From NCBI RefSeq assembly GCF_017549005.1, contig NZ_JAFYYT010000022.1, positions 1-63,895 of the forward strand: a stretch of DNA of 63,895 nucleotides. The letters are read 5' to 3'. The notes beneath the pieces are model-generated. The model saw only the letters and a list, made by a program, of their open reading frames with translations, did no database searches and was not told where the DNA came from. Positions 7,645-17,273 of the stretch are shown piece by piece (position 1 is the stretch's first letter; every line of letters begins with the position of its first letter). Source of the stretch: Ruminococcus sp. (GTDB lineage Bacteria; Bacillota; Clostridia; Oscillospirales; Ruminococcaceae). Position numbers and translations under genes: made by a program.

Positions 7645-9444
7645 TTATTCAACGGGAAGAGTTCTGACCTTCCCAAGCAGGTAAAGCTGTATTGCCTGCG
7701 CGTCGTTGTTTGAAAGACCGTTGCTGCCCTCAACATCGGCGTTCTTCAGGCCCTCGTCGGTGATATGGTTCTTGTCAGTTCCCTTCAGGCCGTACTTGTT
7801 CGGGTTTGCAAGAGCCTGCATTATGAGAACAGCGTCTCCCATATCGATCGTGCCGTCGCAATTAGCGTCTCCGAAATTGCGTTTACTGACCGAGCTGACC
7901 GTTGTTGAGGTCAGCGTCGTAGTTGTAGCCGCAGAAGTTGTGGTAGTGGTCTTGTTTTCCTTAGTGGTCGAAGTTGTCGTAGTCTTGTCTGCGTCAACGG
8001 GCTTTCCGTCGGAGGTCTTGCCACCGTCAAGGTTGCTTCCCTCGGACTTTGCATAGGACGAATAGAACTCATTCAGCGATATGCCGTCCTTACCGAGAGC
8101 TACCTGATGGTCGAGACCGATGAACTTCTTTGAAGCCGAGGTCTTCCATATAGCCGGATAGTAGTATGTATCGTACTTTTCCTTATCCCAGTTTATGGTA
8201 GTTTTTCCCTCGCCGTTGGTCACGCCGAACTGGACGTCCTTCCAGAGTCCGCCGGTATCGCCCGAGTCGTCATTGAGGCACCAGAAGGTATGACTGATGT
8301 GATTTTTTATCATATAGTCGCGGAGAAGTCCAAGCCACTGTTCGTTCTTTCCACCGTCAAGACGTCCGCCCCACTCGCCGATGAGGAGAGGATACATATC
8401 CTTGTCCACAAGGTAAGCCCATGTATCGTACCAGTAATCGTCAAGGAGAGTCTTTTCCGTGAAGTCCTTGTTGAACCATGTCTGATCGCTTACTATGGGA
8501 CCGTAATCATGAGGCGAATAAACTATCTGTGAAGTGCCCGACTTGGGCATTACGGGATACTTTGCGACGCCGCGGAGATTTCCGCCCCACCATGCGCCGT
8601 GTCCCTCGAATCCCTCAACGCCCTCGATGATGATGAGCGCATTGGGGTTCTTTGCGAGTATAGCGTCAGCGCAGTCCTGCGCTGCTTTCTTCCAGTTGTT
8701 GGGAGCGTCGGAATCGTCCCAGATCGCGTCTATGGGAGCTCCGCCGTATTTGCTGTGAGGCTCGTTCTTCAGGTCGAAGCCTATAAGGGTATCGTCCCCT
8801 TTATAGTGATCCGCGCACCACGCAAGAGTTTCTATCCACAGGTCGGTCGTAACCTCAACGTTCTTTCCGCTGTGATCCTTGAAGCTCTTTCCGTACCACA
8901 GACCATAGTTGTGACCTGCGTTGTTGGATTCGGGGCTGTGTATGTCAATAAACGCCTTTACTCCGTACTTCTTGCACTTTGCAAGGAGAACGTCGAAGAG
9001 CTCCATGCTGTTTGCCGTATGTCCGTCGGACATTATAAGGTCCATATTGAACGGATAGCTCGGATCGCTGCTCGGCTTGATACTTCCTATGGGATTGGGG
9101 TCGCCCTCCATCCAGTTGTACAGCAGCTCCGTGGAAACGGGAAGTCTGAGAACATTTACGCCGTGGTCGGCAATATCCTTTACCATATCGTCGATATCGC
9201 CGTTCCAGAGGTAGTGAGGCGAGCACTCGGTGCAGTTGAAGCCGAACCAGTTAGCTCCCGTGAGCCATACCTCGTTGCCGTTCATGTCGTAAAGACGGCT
9301 GCCCTTTGCGTGGAGCCAGTCGTCGCCGTTCGTATCGACCGCATTTACTGTCATAGTGACCTGACTGAAACAGGGTGCTGCTCCCGTTGCAGTCATTACC
9401 GCAGCGGACACCAGAGCCGCCGCAGCACGTGCGAATTTTTTCAT
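7645..9444 (-). CDS. Secreted GH5 cellulase with C-terminal dockerin (upstream copy)
   Basis: The 599-residue paralogue of the following gene has a signal peptide (about 1-36), a GH5 domain with DLKNEPHS (acid/base) and LLIGEWGG (nucleophile), a shorter Thr/Ser linker and a dockerin starting at GDANCDGTIDMGDAVLIMQ. Compared with its neighbour it lacks an insert near the first third, carries an extra segment after GGLWKDVQF, and has a much shorter linker. The two enzymes probably differ in cleft loops and reach on the cellulosome. The start is the ATG behind GAGAGGGGAAATTAAA. A strong promoter lies about 63 bases upstream. Confidence 0.93.
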   Translation of the reverse strand: MKKFARAAAALVSAAVMTATGAAPCFSQVTMTVNAVDTNGDDWLHAKGSRLYDMNGNEVWLTGANWFGFNCTECSPHYLWNGDIDDMVKDIADHGVNVLRLPVSTELLYNWMEGDPNPIGSIKPSSDPSYPFNMDLIMSDGHTANSMELFDVLLAKCKKYGVKAFIDIHSPESNNAGHNYGLWYGKSFKDHSGKNVEVTTDLWIETLAWCADHYKGDDTLIGFDLKNEPHSKYGGAPIDAIWDDSDAPNNWKKAAQDCADAILAKNPNALIIIEGVEGFEGHGAWWGGNLRGVAKYPVMPKSGTSQIVYSPHDYGPIVSDQTWFNKDFTEKTLLDDYWYDTWAYLVDKDMYPLLIGEWGGRLDGGKNEQWLGLLRDYMIKNHISHTFWCLNDDSGDTGGLWKDVQFGVTNGEGKTTINWDKEKYDTYYYPAIWKTSASKKFIGLDHQVALGKDGISLNEFYSSYAKSEGSNLDGGKTSDGKPVDADKTTTTSTTKENKTTTTTSAATTTTLTSTTVSSVSKRNFGDANCDGTIDMGDAVLIMQALANPNKYGLKGTDKNHITDEGLKNADVEGSNGLSNNDAQAIQLYLLGKVRTLPVE

Positions 9445-9506
9445 TTTAATTTCCCCTCTCATAGTGCACAGATAAAGCGCACTTATAGTCGATTATATTG
9501 TAACAT

Positions 9507-9535
9507 TTCAACGACGAATTGTCAAGTACTTTTGC
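9507..9535 (-). promoter_or_regulatory. Promoter of the GH5 pair
   Basis: On the minus strand TTGACA (9535-9530), exactly 17 bp, then TACAAT (9512-9507). Confidence 0.75.
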
Positions 9536-9606
9536 GCGTTTTGCAGTCATTTATACATAAAAAATCATATATTTCTCTTGATCGTTAAATGTATAAATCC
9601 TGTGTA

Positions 9607-11568
9607 TCAGCTTTCCTGAAGCTCCTTTATCTTGTCGCGCAGGTAGGCAGCGTGTTCAAATTCAAGCAGCTTCGCCGCATTCTTCATTTCCACGGTGAGC
9701 TTGTCTATCATGCGCTGCTTTTCCGAAGCAGAAAGCTTCTTCTTTCTGGTCTTTTCCTCGACCTTTGTCTTTGAGGTTATCTCCAGTACATCGCGGACGT
9801 CCTTGATGATAGTTTTCGGCACGATACCGTGCTCCTCGTTGAAAGCTATCTGCAGTGAGCGGCGGCGCTCGGTCTCGGTTATTGCGCGTTCCATTGAGCC
9901 CGTAACGCTGTCGGCGTACATTATTACCTGTCCGCCTGCGTTTCTTGCAGCTCGTCCGATAGTCTGGATAAGCGAGGTCTCGCTTCTCAGGAAGCCCTCC
10001 TTATCTGCGTCGAGTATGGCGATAAGGCTAACCTCAGGGATATCAAGTCCCTCGCGGAGAAGGTTTATTCCCACAAGAACGTCGAAGACTCCCTCGCGGA
10101 GATCCTTGATTATCTCCATACGCTCGATAGTGTCTATGTCATGGTGCAGATAGCGGACTTTCACGCCCAGCTTCTCATAGTATGAGGTCAGATCCTCAGC
10201 CATTTTCTTTGTGAGGGTCGTCACGAGCACTCTCTCATGGCGCTCCACCCTCTCATTTATCTCGGAAAGCAGGTCGTCTATCTGTCCCTGTGTGGGCTTC
10301 ACGATTATCTCGGGGTCTACAAGTCCCGTAGGACGTATCACCTGCTCGACTATGATATCGGTCTTTTCGCGCTCTATCTGTCCGGGAGTAGCGCTTACGT
10401 ATATCGCCTGGTGGATATGCTCGTTGAACTCGTCGAAGTTCAGCGGACGGTTGTCCATAGCGCTTGGCAGACGGAATCCGTAGTCCACAAGGGTGGTCTT
10501 TCTTGCGCGGTCGCCTGCGTACATGGCGCGTACCTGAGGCAGGGTGACATGGCTCTCGTCAACTATGAGCAAGAAGTCCTCGGGGAAATGATCCATGAGG
10601 GTCAGCGGAGTACTTCCTGCAGGACGCCCCGCAAGTATACGGGAATAGTTCTCAACGCCGCTGCAATATCCCACTTCTTTCAGCATTTCCATGTCGTAGT
10701 GCGTTCTCTGCTCGATACGCTGAGCTTCTATTAGCTTGTTGTTCTGCTGAAAGTAGTCTATGCGCTCTGCAAGCTCGCGGTCTATCTCCTTCAGGGCGGC
10801 TTCAAGCTTGTCATCGCCCACAACATAGTGAGAGGCAGGAAATATCGCCGCATGAGAGACTACAGCCTTTACCTCTCCCGTTATCACGTTTATCTCGGAG
10901 ATACGGTCTATCTCATCGCCGAAATATTCAACTCTGACAGCCGTATCCGTTGACATGGCAGGGAATATCTCCACAACGTCGCCGCGCACCCTGAACCTGT
11001 TACGCTCAAAAGCTATATCGTTGCGCTCATAGCGTATCTTCACAAGCTCCGCAATGAGCTGGTCTCTCGGTTTTTCCGCGCCCTGACGTATGGAAACGCA
11101 CATGGAGCGGTACTCCTCAGGGCTTCCGAGGGAGTAAATGCACGAAACGCTGGCAACTATGATAACGTCGCGGCGCTCCGCAAGAGCAGTTGTCGCAGAG
11201 TGGCGGAGCTTGTCTATCTCGTCGTTTATGGAGGAGTCCTTTTCGATGTAGCTGTCCGTACTTGGAACATAGGCTTCGGGCTGATAGTAGTCATAATAGG
11301 ATACGAAGTACTCCACAGCGTTTTCGGGGAAGAACTCGCGGAACTCCGAGCAGAGCTGCGCCGCAAGTATCTTGTTGTGAGCCAGTACAAGTGTGGGCTT
11401 GTTCACACGGGCGATAACGTTCGCCATGGTGAAGGTCTTTCCCGAACCGGTAACGCCAAGGAGTATCTGCTCCTTTTTGCCCGAATTAATACCATTTACC
11501 AGCTTGTCGATAGCCTGTGGCTGATCGCCTGCGGGAGCGTAGTTTGAGCATAGCTTGAAGTGATCCAT
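9607..11568 (-). CDS. uvrB: Excinuclease ABC subunit B
   Basis: The 653-residue protein is the DNA-damage-verifying helicase-like subunit of nucleotide excision repair, loaded by UvrA and recruiting UvrC. Walker A GVTGSGKT, the beta-hairpin [10 protein letters not shown], Walker B VDESH and a C-terminal UVR motif (about 610-653) that contacts UvrC are all present, and the length is normal. The start is the ATG after AAAGGCGG; the frame runs upstream through intergenic repeats with no other credible start. It follows carB on the same strand but is separated by 235 bases of repeat sequence, so it may have its own promoter, which I cannot identify. Confidence 0.97.
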   Translation of the reverse strand: MDHFKLCSNYAPAGDQPQAIDKLVNGINSGKKEQILLGVTGSGKTFTMANVIARVNKPTLVLAHNKILAAQLCSEFREFFPENAVEYFVSYYDYYQPEAYVPSTDSYIEKDSSINDEIDKLRHSATTALAERRDVIIVASVSCIYSLGSPEEYRSMCVSIRQGAEKPRDQLIAELVKIRYERNDIAFERNRFRVRGDVVEIFPAMSTDTAVRVEYFGDEIDRISEINVITGEVKAVVSHAAIFPASHYVVGDDKLEAALKEIDRELAERIDYFQQNNKLIEAQRIEQRTHYDMEMLKEVGYCSGVENYSRILAGRPAGSTPLTLMDHFPEDFLLIVDESHVTLPQVRAMYAGDRARKTTLVDYGFRLPSAMDNRPLNFDEFNEHIHQAIYVSATPGQIEREKTDIIVEQVIRPTGLVDPEIIVKPTQGQIDDLLSEINERVERHERVLVTTLTKKMAEDLTSYYEKLGVKVRYLHHDIDTIERMEIIKDLREGVFDVLVGINLLREGLDIPEVSLIAILDADKEGFLRSETSLIQTIGRAARNAGGQVIMYADSVTGSMERAITETERRRSLQIAFNEEHGIVPKTIIKDVRDVLEITSKTKVEEKTRKKKLSASEKQRMIDKLTVEMKNAAKLLEFEHAAYLRDKIKELQES

Positions 11569-11583
11569 AATACCGCCTTTCTC

Positions 11584-11803
11584 AGTTGAGAGTTCAGAGT
11601 TGTGAGTTGAGAGTTGTGGTGTCCGCCTGAGCGGACGGATTAAATAATGTAGGGGGCGATGCCTACATCGCCCCGTTATACTGATTATTTGCAATTTTTA
11701 GTGAACGCCCTCACTTGTAGGAAGTCGCCCTTGACCTGACCAAAGGAACAAAGTCCCTTTGGAAGCCAATTCATTACGCTAACGGCTAATGACTAACGGC
11801 TGA
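11584..11803. repeat. uvrB-carB spacer: two 7-bp arrays, a hairpin and a truncated repeat element
   Basis: The spacer holds a 7-bp-period array of GTTGAGA-like units (11584-11618), a GTCCGC-CTGA-GCGGAC hairpin (11621-11636), a GGGGCGAT...ATCGCCCC hairpin (about 11652-11674), an inverted partial copy of the 2373-2543 element (11701-11765, sharing the 19-mer CCCTTGACCTGACCAAAGG), and a second array of CTAACGG-like units (11778-11803) that abuts the carB stop. Confidence 0.7.
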
Positions 11804-14800
11804 TCATATCTTGGTGATGTCCACAAGCTCCACATCATTGATAGTTCTGCCCGATTCAAGCACCTTTACCAGTGATTTCGCCGTGTCCACAGCAGTAAGG
11901 CTGCAAATGGAGCGCTCTATGGACTTTCTTCTCATCTTAACGCTGTCACGCTCGGGGAGTCTGCCCTTTGCGGAAGTAGAGATAACATAGTGTATCTTGC
12001 CGCTGTCAAGGAGAGTTTCCACGTTGGGCTCGCCGTCGGAAATCTTGCGGACAAGGTTTGCCGCTATCATGTTCCTGTGGAGAACGCTCTGTGTACCCGA
12101 TGTTGCGTAGAGCTCAAAGCCCATGCGCTCGAACTTGTCCGCAATGGGAAGTATCTCCCTCTTGTCGCTGTCGCGGACAGAGATAAGAACTCCGCCCTCG
12201 CGCTTCAGGTCAAAGCCTGCGGCGATAAGTCCCTTCAGGAGCGCGTCCTCGAGGTTTCTGCCGATACCGAGGCACTCACCTGTTGACTTCATCTCAGGTC
12301 CGAGCATTGTATCAACGTCTGTGAGCTTCTCGAATGAGAATACAGGAACCTTGACAGCAACATAGTCGCCTGCAGGGTAAAGTCCGCTCTCGTAGCCCAT
12401 ATCCCTGAGCTTTGCGCCGAACATTATCTTTGTGGCGATATCAACCATAGGAATGCCCGTTACCTTGCTGATATACGGAACAGTTCTCGAAGAACGGGGA
12501 TTTACCTCGATAACGAATACCTCATGGTTGTATACGACGTACTGTATATTCACAAGTCCGATAACGTTGAGCTCCTTTGCGAGAAGTCTTGTATACTCAA
12601 CGATTATGCGCTTGATACGGTCGGAAAGGTGCTGTGCAGGGTAGATAGAGATGGAGTCTCCCGAGTGAACGCCTGCGCGCTCGATATGCTCCATGATTCC
12701 GGGGATAAGGTAGTCCTCGCCGTCGCAGATAGCGTCAACTTCTACCTCAGTACCCATCATGTACTTGTCGATAAGTACGGGGTTCTCTATATTATGGCTC
12801 ATTATGATGCCCATATACTCCTTTACGTCTGCGTCGGAGTGTGCGATTATCATGTTCTGTCCGCCGAGAACGTATGACGGACGGAGAAGCACGGGATATC
12901 CAAGGTCATTGGCTGCCACAAGAGCTTCCTCGGTGTTCATTACGGTATGTCCCGCAGGACGCGGAATACCGCACTTTTCAAGGACTTCGTCGAAGCGCTC
13001 CCTGTCCTCTGCGGCGTCTATCATGTCAGCAGAAGTACCCAGTATGCGTACTCCCATGTCAGACAGGTAGCGTGTCAGCTTGATAGCAGTCTGTCCGCCG
13101 AACTGTACGACTACGCCGTAGGGCTGCTCGGTCTCGATAATGGACTGAACGTCCTCCTTTGTGAGTGGGTCGAAGTACAGACGGTCGCCTGTATCGAAGT
13201 CGGTGGAAACGGTCTCGGGGTTGTTGTTGCAGATAACAGCCTCGTAGCCAAGCTCTTTAAGCGTCCATACGCAGTGTACCGAGCAGTAGTCGAACTCGAT
13301 ACCCTGTCCGATACGGATAGGACCCGAACCGAATACGATGACCTTTTTCTTTCCCTTGTCAGTGCGCTCGATGAACTGCTTTGCCTCGTTCTCCTCGTCA
13401 AATGTGGAGTAGAAGTAAGGAGTCTCAGCCTTGAACTCGCCTGCACAGGTATCGACCATCTTGTATACGGCGCTCTTGTGCTTGGGGCACTTCTGTCCCG
13501 AAATGCGCTCGATAGTGCTGTCAAGGTAGCCGTACTGCTTTGCGATATCGTACTTTTCCTCCGTTAGCTCGCCCTCTCTGAGCCATTTTTCCAGCTCGAC
13601 AAGGTTCAGGAGCTTATAGAGGAACCAGTTGTCTATCATGGTTATCTCGTGTATCTCCTCGGGAGTTATTCCGCGCTTGAGGGCTTCAAATACGCAGAAG
13701 GAGCGCTCGTCGTCGATAACATGGAGCTTCTCGCGTATCTCCTCAGTGGAGAGCTTTTCAAGCTTTTTGAGGTTCATGGTGTCCATGCCAAGCTCTATGG
13801 AGCGGACTGCCTTCATCATAGCCTGCTCGAAGCTTGTACCGATAGCCATTACCTCTCCCGTAGCTTTCATCTGAGTGCCGAGTGTACGCTTTGCGTATAC
13901 GAACTTATCGAATGCCCATTTCGGGAACTTGATAACTACATAGTCCAGTGCAGGCTCAAAGCAGGCATAGGTCTTGCCTGTAACCTGATTGATTATCTCG
14001 TCGAGAGTATAGCCGATAGCTATTTTTGCAGCTGTCTTTGCGATAGGATAGCCCGTAGCCTTTGAAGCAAGTGCGGAAGAACGTGAAACTCTGGGGTTTA
14101 CCTCGATAACTGCATACTTGAAGCTTGTTGGGTGAAGCGCGAACTGACAGTTGCAGCCGCCCTCGACCTTGAGCTCCTTGATGATGTTTATAGCCGCTGT
14201 ACGGAGCATCTGATACTCCCTGTCGCTGAGAGTAACGGCAGGTGCGATAACGATACTGTCGCCTGTGTGAACGCCTACAGGGTCGAAGTTCTCCATAGAG
14301 CACACTGTGATAACATTGCCCTTTGCATCACGGATAACTTCAAATTCTATTTCCTTCCAGCCGCTTATGCACTTCTCAACAAGTATCTGTGTGATAGGTG
14401 AAAGACGAAGTCCGTTTGTAGCTATATCGCGGAGTTCCGCTTCGTTCTGAGCGATACCGCCGCCTGTTCCGCCGAGAGTGAATGCAGGGCGGACGATAAC
14501 GGGATAGTGTATCACCTGTGCGAAGTCCACAGCGTCCTCGACGGTCTCTACGACCTTTGACGGGATAACAGGCTCGCCTATTTTCTCCATTGTGTCCTTG
14601 AAAGCCTGTCTGTCCTCAGCCTTGTGTATAGTCTCGGGGTCTGCACCGAGGAGCTTTACATTGTGGCTTTCCAGGAAGCCCTCCTCCGCAAGCTGCATGG
14701 ACAGGGTAAGTCCTGTCTGTCCGCCGAGAGTTGACAGCAGGCTGTCAGGCTTTTCCATTTCTATTATCCTCTTGACAACGTCAAGCGTAAGGGGTTCGAT

Positions 14801-14995
14801 ATAGACCTTGTCAGCCATTGCCTTGTCGGTCATGATAGTTGCAGGGTTTGAGTTCACGAGGACTACTTCAAGTCCCTCCTGCTTTAATGCGCGGCAGGCC
14901 TGAGTGCCTGCGTAGTCAAATTCAGCTGCCTGTCCGATAACGATAGGACCTGAGCCGATTACAAGAACCTTTTTTATATCACTTCTGAGTGGCAT
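11804..14995 (-). CDS. carB: Carbamoyl-phosphate synthase large subunit
   Basis: The 1063-residue protein has the duplicated ATP-grasp architecture of CarB: an N-terminal carboxyphosphate half, a C-terminal carbamate half beginning near KKVIVFGSGPIRIGQGIEFD, and an allosteric MGS-like domain over the last 130 or so residues. With CarA it makes carbamoyl phosphate from glutamine, bicarbonate and two ATP. The start is the ATG after TTGGAGG; a Met five codons upstream lacks spacing. It is the last gene of the pyrR-pyrC-pyrF-carA-carB operon, 75 bases after carA. The pyr context and PyrR leader suggest control by uridine nucleotides. pyrB, pyrD and pyrE are not in the window. Confidence 0.97.
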   Translation of the reverse strand: MPLRSDIKKVLVIGSGPIVIGQAAEFDYAGTQACRALKQEGLEVVLVNSNPATIMTDKAMADKVYIEPLTLDVVKRIIEMEKPDSLLSTLGGQTGLTLSMQLAEEGFLESHNVKLLGADPETIHKAEDRQAFKDTMEKIGEPVIPSKVVETVEDAVDFAQVIHYPVIVRPAFTLGGTGGGIAQNEAELRDIATNGLRLSPITQILVEKCISGWKEIEFEVIRDAKGNVITVCSMENFDPVGVHTGDSIVIAPAVTLSDREYQMLRTAAINIIKELKVEGGCNCQFALHPTSFKYAVIEVNPRVSRSSALASKATGYPIAKTAAKIAIGYTLDEIINQVTGKTYACFEPALDYVVIKFPKWAFDKFVYAKRTLGTQMKATGEVMAIGTSFEQAMMKAVRSIELGMDTMNLKKLEKLSTEEIREKLHVIDDERSFCVFEALKRGITPEEIHEITMIDNWFLYKLLNLVELEKWLREGELTEEKYDIAKQYGYLDSTIERISGQKCPKHKSAVYKMVDTCAGEFKAETPYFYSTFDEENEAKQFIERTDKGKKKVIVFGSGPIRIGQGIEFDYCSVHCVWTLKELGYEAVICNNNPETVSTDFDTGDRLYFDPLTKEDVQSIIETEQPYGVVVQFGGQTAIKLTRYLSDMGVRILGTSADMIDAAEDRERFDEVLEKCGIPRPAGHTVMNTEEALVAANDLGYPVLLRPSYVLGGQNMIIAHSDADVKEYMGIIMSHNIENPVLIDKYMMGTEVEVDAICDGEDYLIPGIMEHIERAGVHSGDSISIYPAQHLSDRIKRIIVEYTRLLAKELNVIGLVNIQYVVYNHEVFVIEVNPRSSRTVPYISKVTGIPMVDIATKIMFGAKLRDMGYESGLYPAGDYVAVKVPVFSFEKLTDVDTMLGPEMKSTGECLGIGRNLEDALLKGLIAAGFDLKREGGVLISVRDSDKREILPIADKFERMGFELYATSGTQSVLHRNMIAANLVRKISDGEPNVETLLDSGKIHYVISTSAKGRLPERDSVKMRRKSIERSICSLTAVDTAKSLVKVLESGRTINDVELVDITKI

Positions 14996-15019
14996 ACTAT
15001 TTACCTCCAAATTAAGTTA

Positions 15020-15044
15020 TTAGTGAGCAGTGATCAGTGATTAG
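15020..15044. repeat. 7-bp-period array between carA and carB
   Basis: Units TTAGTGAGC, AGTGATC, AGTGATT repeat every 7 bases within the 75-base spacer of the operon, so the array is transcribed. Confidence 0.6.
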
Positions 15045-15070
15045 TTTCGATAAATAATCATCTATACTAA

Positions 15071-16171
15071 TTACTTCTTACTCATGGTATCAACAAAGTC
15101 GTCAAACAAGTACGCTGTATCCAGCGGTCCGCCGTGTGCTTCCGGGTGGAACTGGACCGTTCTTGCGTTGACTGAGGTATAGTGTATGCCCTCGCAGGTC
15201 TTGTCGTTTGCGTTGATATGTGAGACCTTTCCAACGGAAGGGTCAATGCTGTCTCCTACTACTGCGTAGCCGTGGTTCTGGCTGGTAACATAGGTGAGAC
15301 CGCTCTCCAGGTCGATAACAGGCTGATTAGCGCCGCGGTGACCGTATTTGAGCTTTTCGGTCCTTCCGCCGTTGGCAAGCGCCATGAGCTGATGTCCGAG
15401 ACATATGCCGAATATCGGTATGCCCAGCTTCTGTATCTCCCTGATATTGCCGATTATCTCAACATTTTCCGCAGGGTCTCCAGGGCCGTTGGAGAACATG
15501 ATACCGTCGGGAGCAAGCTCCTTTATCTCTGCTGCGGTAGTATAGGCGGGAACTACAACGACCTCACAGCCGCGCTTCAGAAGCTCCTGTCTGATATTGC
15601 GCTTGTAGCCGAAATCGAATAATGCCACGCGGAGCTTTTTCTCCTCAGGCTCATAGGTAAGAGTTTCATTATTGGTAACAGCCTTTACAGCGTCCTTTAC
15701 CGTGAATGCGCGTACCTTTTCGAGGAGCTCGTCCTTCTTTGCGTAAACGTCCTCGGTGGTGATAACGCCGTTCATAACGCCGACTTCACGGATAGTACGT
15801 GTAAGACGTCTTGTGTCGATGTTATTTATACCGACGATGTTGTGCTCCTTCAGAAAGTCATTGATATTTCCCTCGCTGCGGAAATTTGAAGGCGCGTTGC
15901 ACCACTCTCTTACTATATATCCCGATACATATGACTTTGCAGACTCGTTGTCCTGAGAGTTCACACCGTAGTTTCCGATAAGGGGAAAGGTCTGTGTGAC
16001 TATCTGTCCGTAGTAGCTTGGGTCTGTAAGCGTTTCCTGGTAGCCCGTAACTCCCGTGGTGAATACGACTTCACCGATGACGGTACCCTTTGCACCGAAG
16101 CTCCTGCCCTCGAACACCTGTCCGTCGGCAAGCATAAGATAGGCTTTTTCACCCATGTTGAATAATGACAT
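15071..16171 (-). CDS. carA: Carbamoyl-phosphate synthase small (glutaminase) subunit
   Basis: The 366-residue protein supplies ammonia to CarB by hydrolysing glutamine. The class I amidotransferase domain occupies the C-terminal half, with nucleophile Cys in FGICLGHQ and the His-Glu pair in QFHPEA; the N-terminal half is the CarA-specific domain. The ATG follows GGAGGAATTTACA. It lies between pyrF (158-base spacer) and carB (75-base spacer). Confidence 0.97.
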   Translation of the reverse strand: MSLFNMGEKAYLMLADGQVFEGRSFGAKGTVIGEVVFTTGVTGYQETLTDPSYYGQIVTQTFPLIGNYGVNSQDNESAKSYVSGYIVREWCNAPSNFRSEGNINDFLKEHNIVGINNIDTRRLTRTIREVGVMNGVITTEDVYAKKDELLEKVRAFTVKDAVKAVTNNETLTYEPEEKKLRVALFDFGYKRNIRQELLKRGCEVVVVPAYTTAAEIKELAPDGIMFSNGPGDPAENVEIIGNIREIQKLGIPIFGICLGHQLMALANGGRTEKLKYGHRGANQPVIDLESGLTYVTSQNHGYAVVGDSIDPSVGKVSHINANDKTCEGIHYTSVNARTVQFHPEAHGGPLDTAYLFDDFVDTMSKK

Positions 16172-16300
16172 TGTAAATTCCTCCTTCTATTCCTGTAGAG
16201 GTCGTGTTATTGGTGTTTTGCGCTCTGTTCCACGCCATTGTGGAGAGAGCGTGTCAATGTTTGATTATATTTTCAGCAGCGGAACGCCATGGAAGGCGTC

Positions 16301-16335
16301 CACTGATACTCACTACTTTCTACTTACTCTCACTT
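16301..16335. repeat. 7-bp-period array overlapping the pyrF stop
   Basis: Degenerate CTGATAC / TCACTAC / TTTCTAC / TTACTCT units end inside the pyrF stop region. Upstream in the spacer are two hairpins, CGCTCT...GAGAGCG and GGAACGCC...GGCGTCC. No gene is seen between 16172 and 16329. Confidence 0.5.
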
Positions 16336-17256
16336 CAAATTGATATACTGGCAGATATCGTCTCTCATGCGGATAACTTCGCGGCGTGCTGCCTTTGCGA
16401 AGTCACGTTCGTCGCAGTTCTCTTTCTTGTATGCGCACATTACCGCACGTGAGGAGTTTACGATAGCTCCGAGACCGTTTTCGTCGAAGCCGCCCTTCAA
16501 ACCTTCTGCTCCGCCGCCCTGTGCGCCGTAGCCGGGAACGAGGAACATAGTGTGGGGAAGTCTCTTTCTAAGCTCCGTGAGCATTTCGGGATATGTAGCT
16601 CCCACAACTGCGCCTACTGCGGAGTAGCCGTACTTTCCGCGGGTATCCTCTCCCCACTTCTCGCACATATCGCCCATGCACTCGTAAATAGTGCGGCCGT
16701 CGGCAAGCTTCATATCCTGGAGCTCTCCCGAGGAGGGATTGGAAGTCTTTACAAGGACGTATATACCCTTGTCGCGCTCCTTGCAAACCTGCATGAGAGG
16801 GGCGATACCGTCAGTTCCGAGGTATCCGTTGACTGTGAGGGCGTCTGCGCCGAAAGGCTCTATCTCGCTGTCTCCGATAGTGACTGTGCCGAGGTGAGCC
16901 TTTGTGTAGGCTTCCATAGTAGCGCCGATGTCATTGCGCTTTCCGTCGGTGATAACGAACATTCCGTTGAGCTTTGCGTAACGGATAGTCTTTTCAAGAG
17001 TTCTTATGCCATAGTGTCCGTACATTTCGTAATATGCCGCCTGCGGCTTTATTGCAGGGACAAGGTCATGTATCTCGTCTATGATAGCCTGATTGAAATC
17101 AAATATCGCCTTTGCAGCAGCCTTCAATGTCCAGCCGTCGCTGTCCAGATAGCGGCGCTGTATAAAATCGGGAACATACTCCAGCTTAGGATCGAGACCT
17201 ACCACTGTAGGGTTTTTGAGTTCGATGATCTTTTCAATAAGTCTGTCAAATGACAT
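16330..17256 (-). CDS. pyrF: Orotidine 5'-phosphate decarboxylase (type 2)
   Basis: The 308-residue enzyme decarboxylates OMP to UMP, the last step of de novo pyrimidine synthesis. Length and motifs (VVGLDPKLEYVP near the N-terminus, the catalytic Lys/Asp stretch TDGKRNDIG, and LVPGYGAQGGG) match the longer type 2 family of clostridia and actinobacteria. The ATG follows AGGAGGAAAAGAA. It starts 17 bases after pyrC. Confidence 0.96.
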   Translation of the reverse strand: MSFDRLIEKIIELKNPTVVGLDPKLEYVPDFIQRRYLDSDGWTLKAAAKAIFDFNQAIIDEIHDLVPAIKPQAAYYEMYGHYGIRTLEKTIRYAKLNGMFVITDGKRNDIGATMEAYTKAHLGTVTIGDSEIEPFGADALTVNGYLGTDGIAPLMQVCKERDKGIYVLVKTSNPSSGELQDMKLADGRTIYECMGDMCEKWGEDTRGKYGYSAVGAVVGATYPEMLTELRKRLPHTMFLVPGYGAQGGGAEGLKGGFDENGLGAIVNSSRAVMCAYKKENCDERDFAKAARREVIRMRDDICQYINLK

Positions 17257-17273
17257 TTCTTTTCCTCCTGTAA

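Noticed and set aside
8599-9588. 329-codon plus-strand frame opposite the upstream GH5 gene
   Set aside because: It is antisense to a clear GH5 cellulase with catalytic motifs; the translation has no domain character and no ribosome site.
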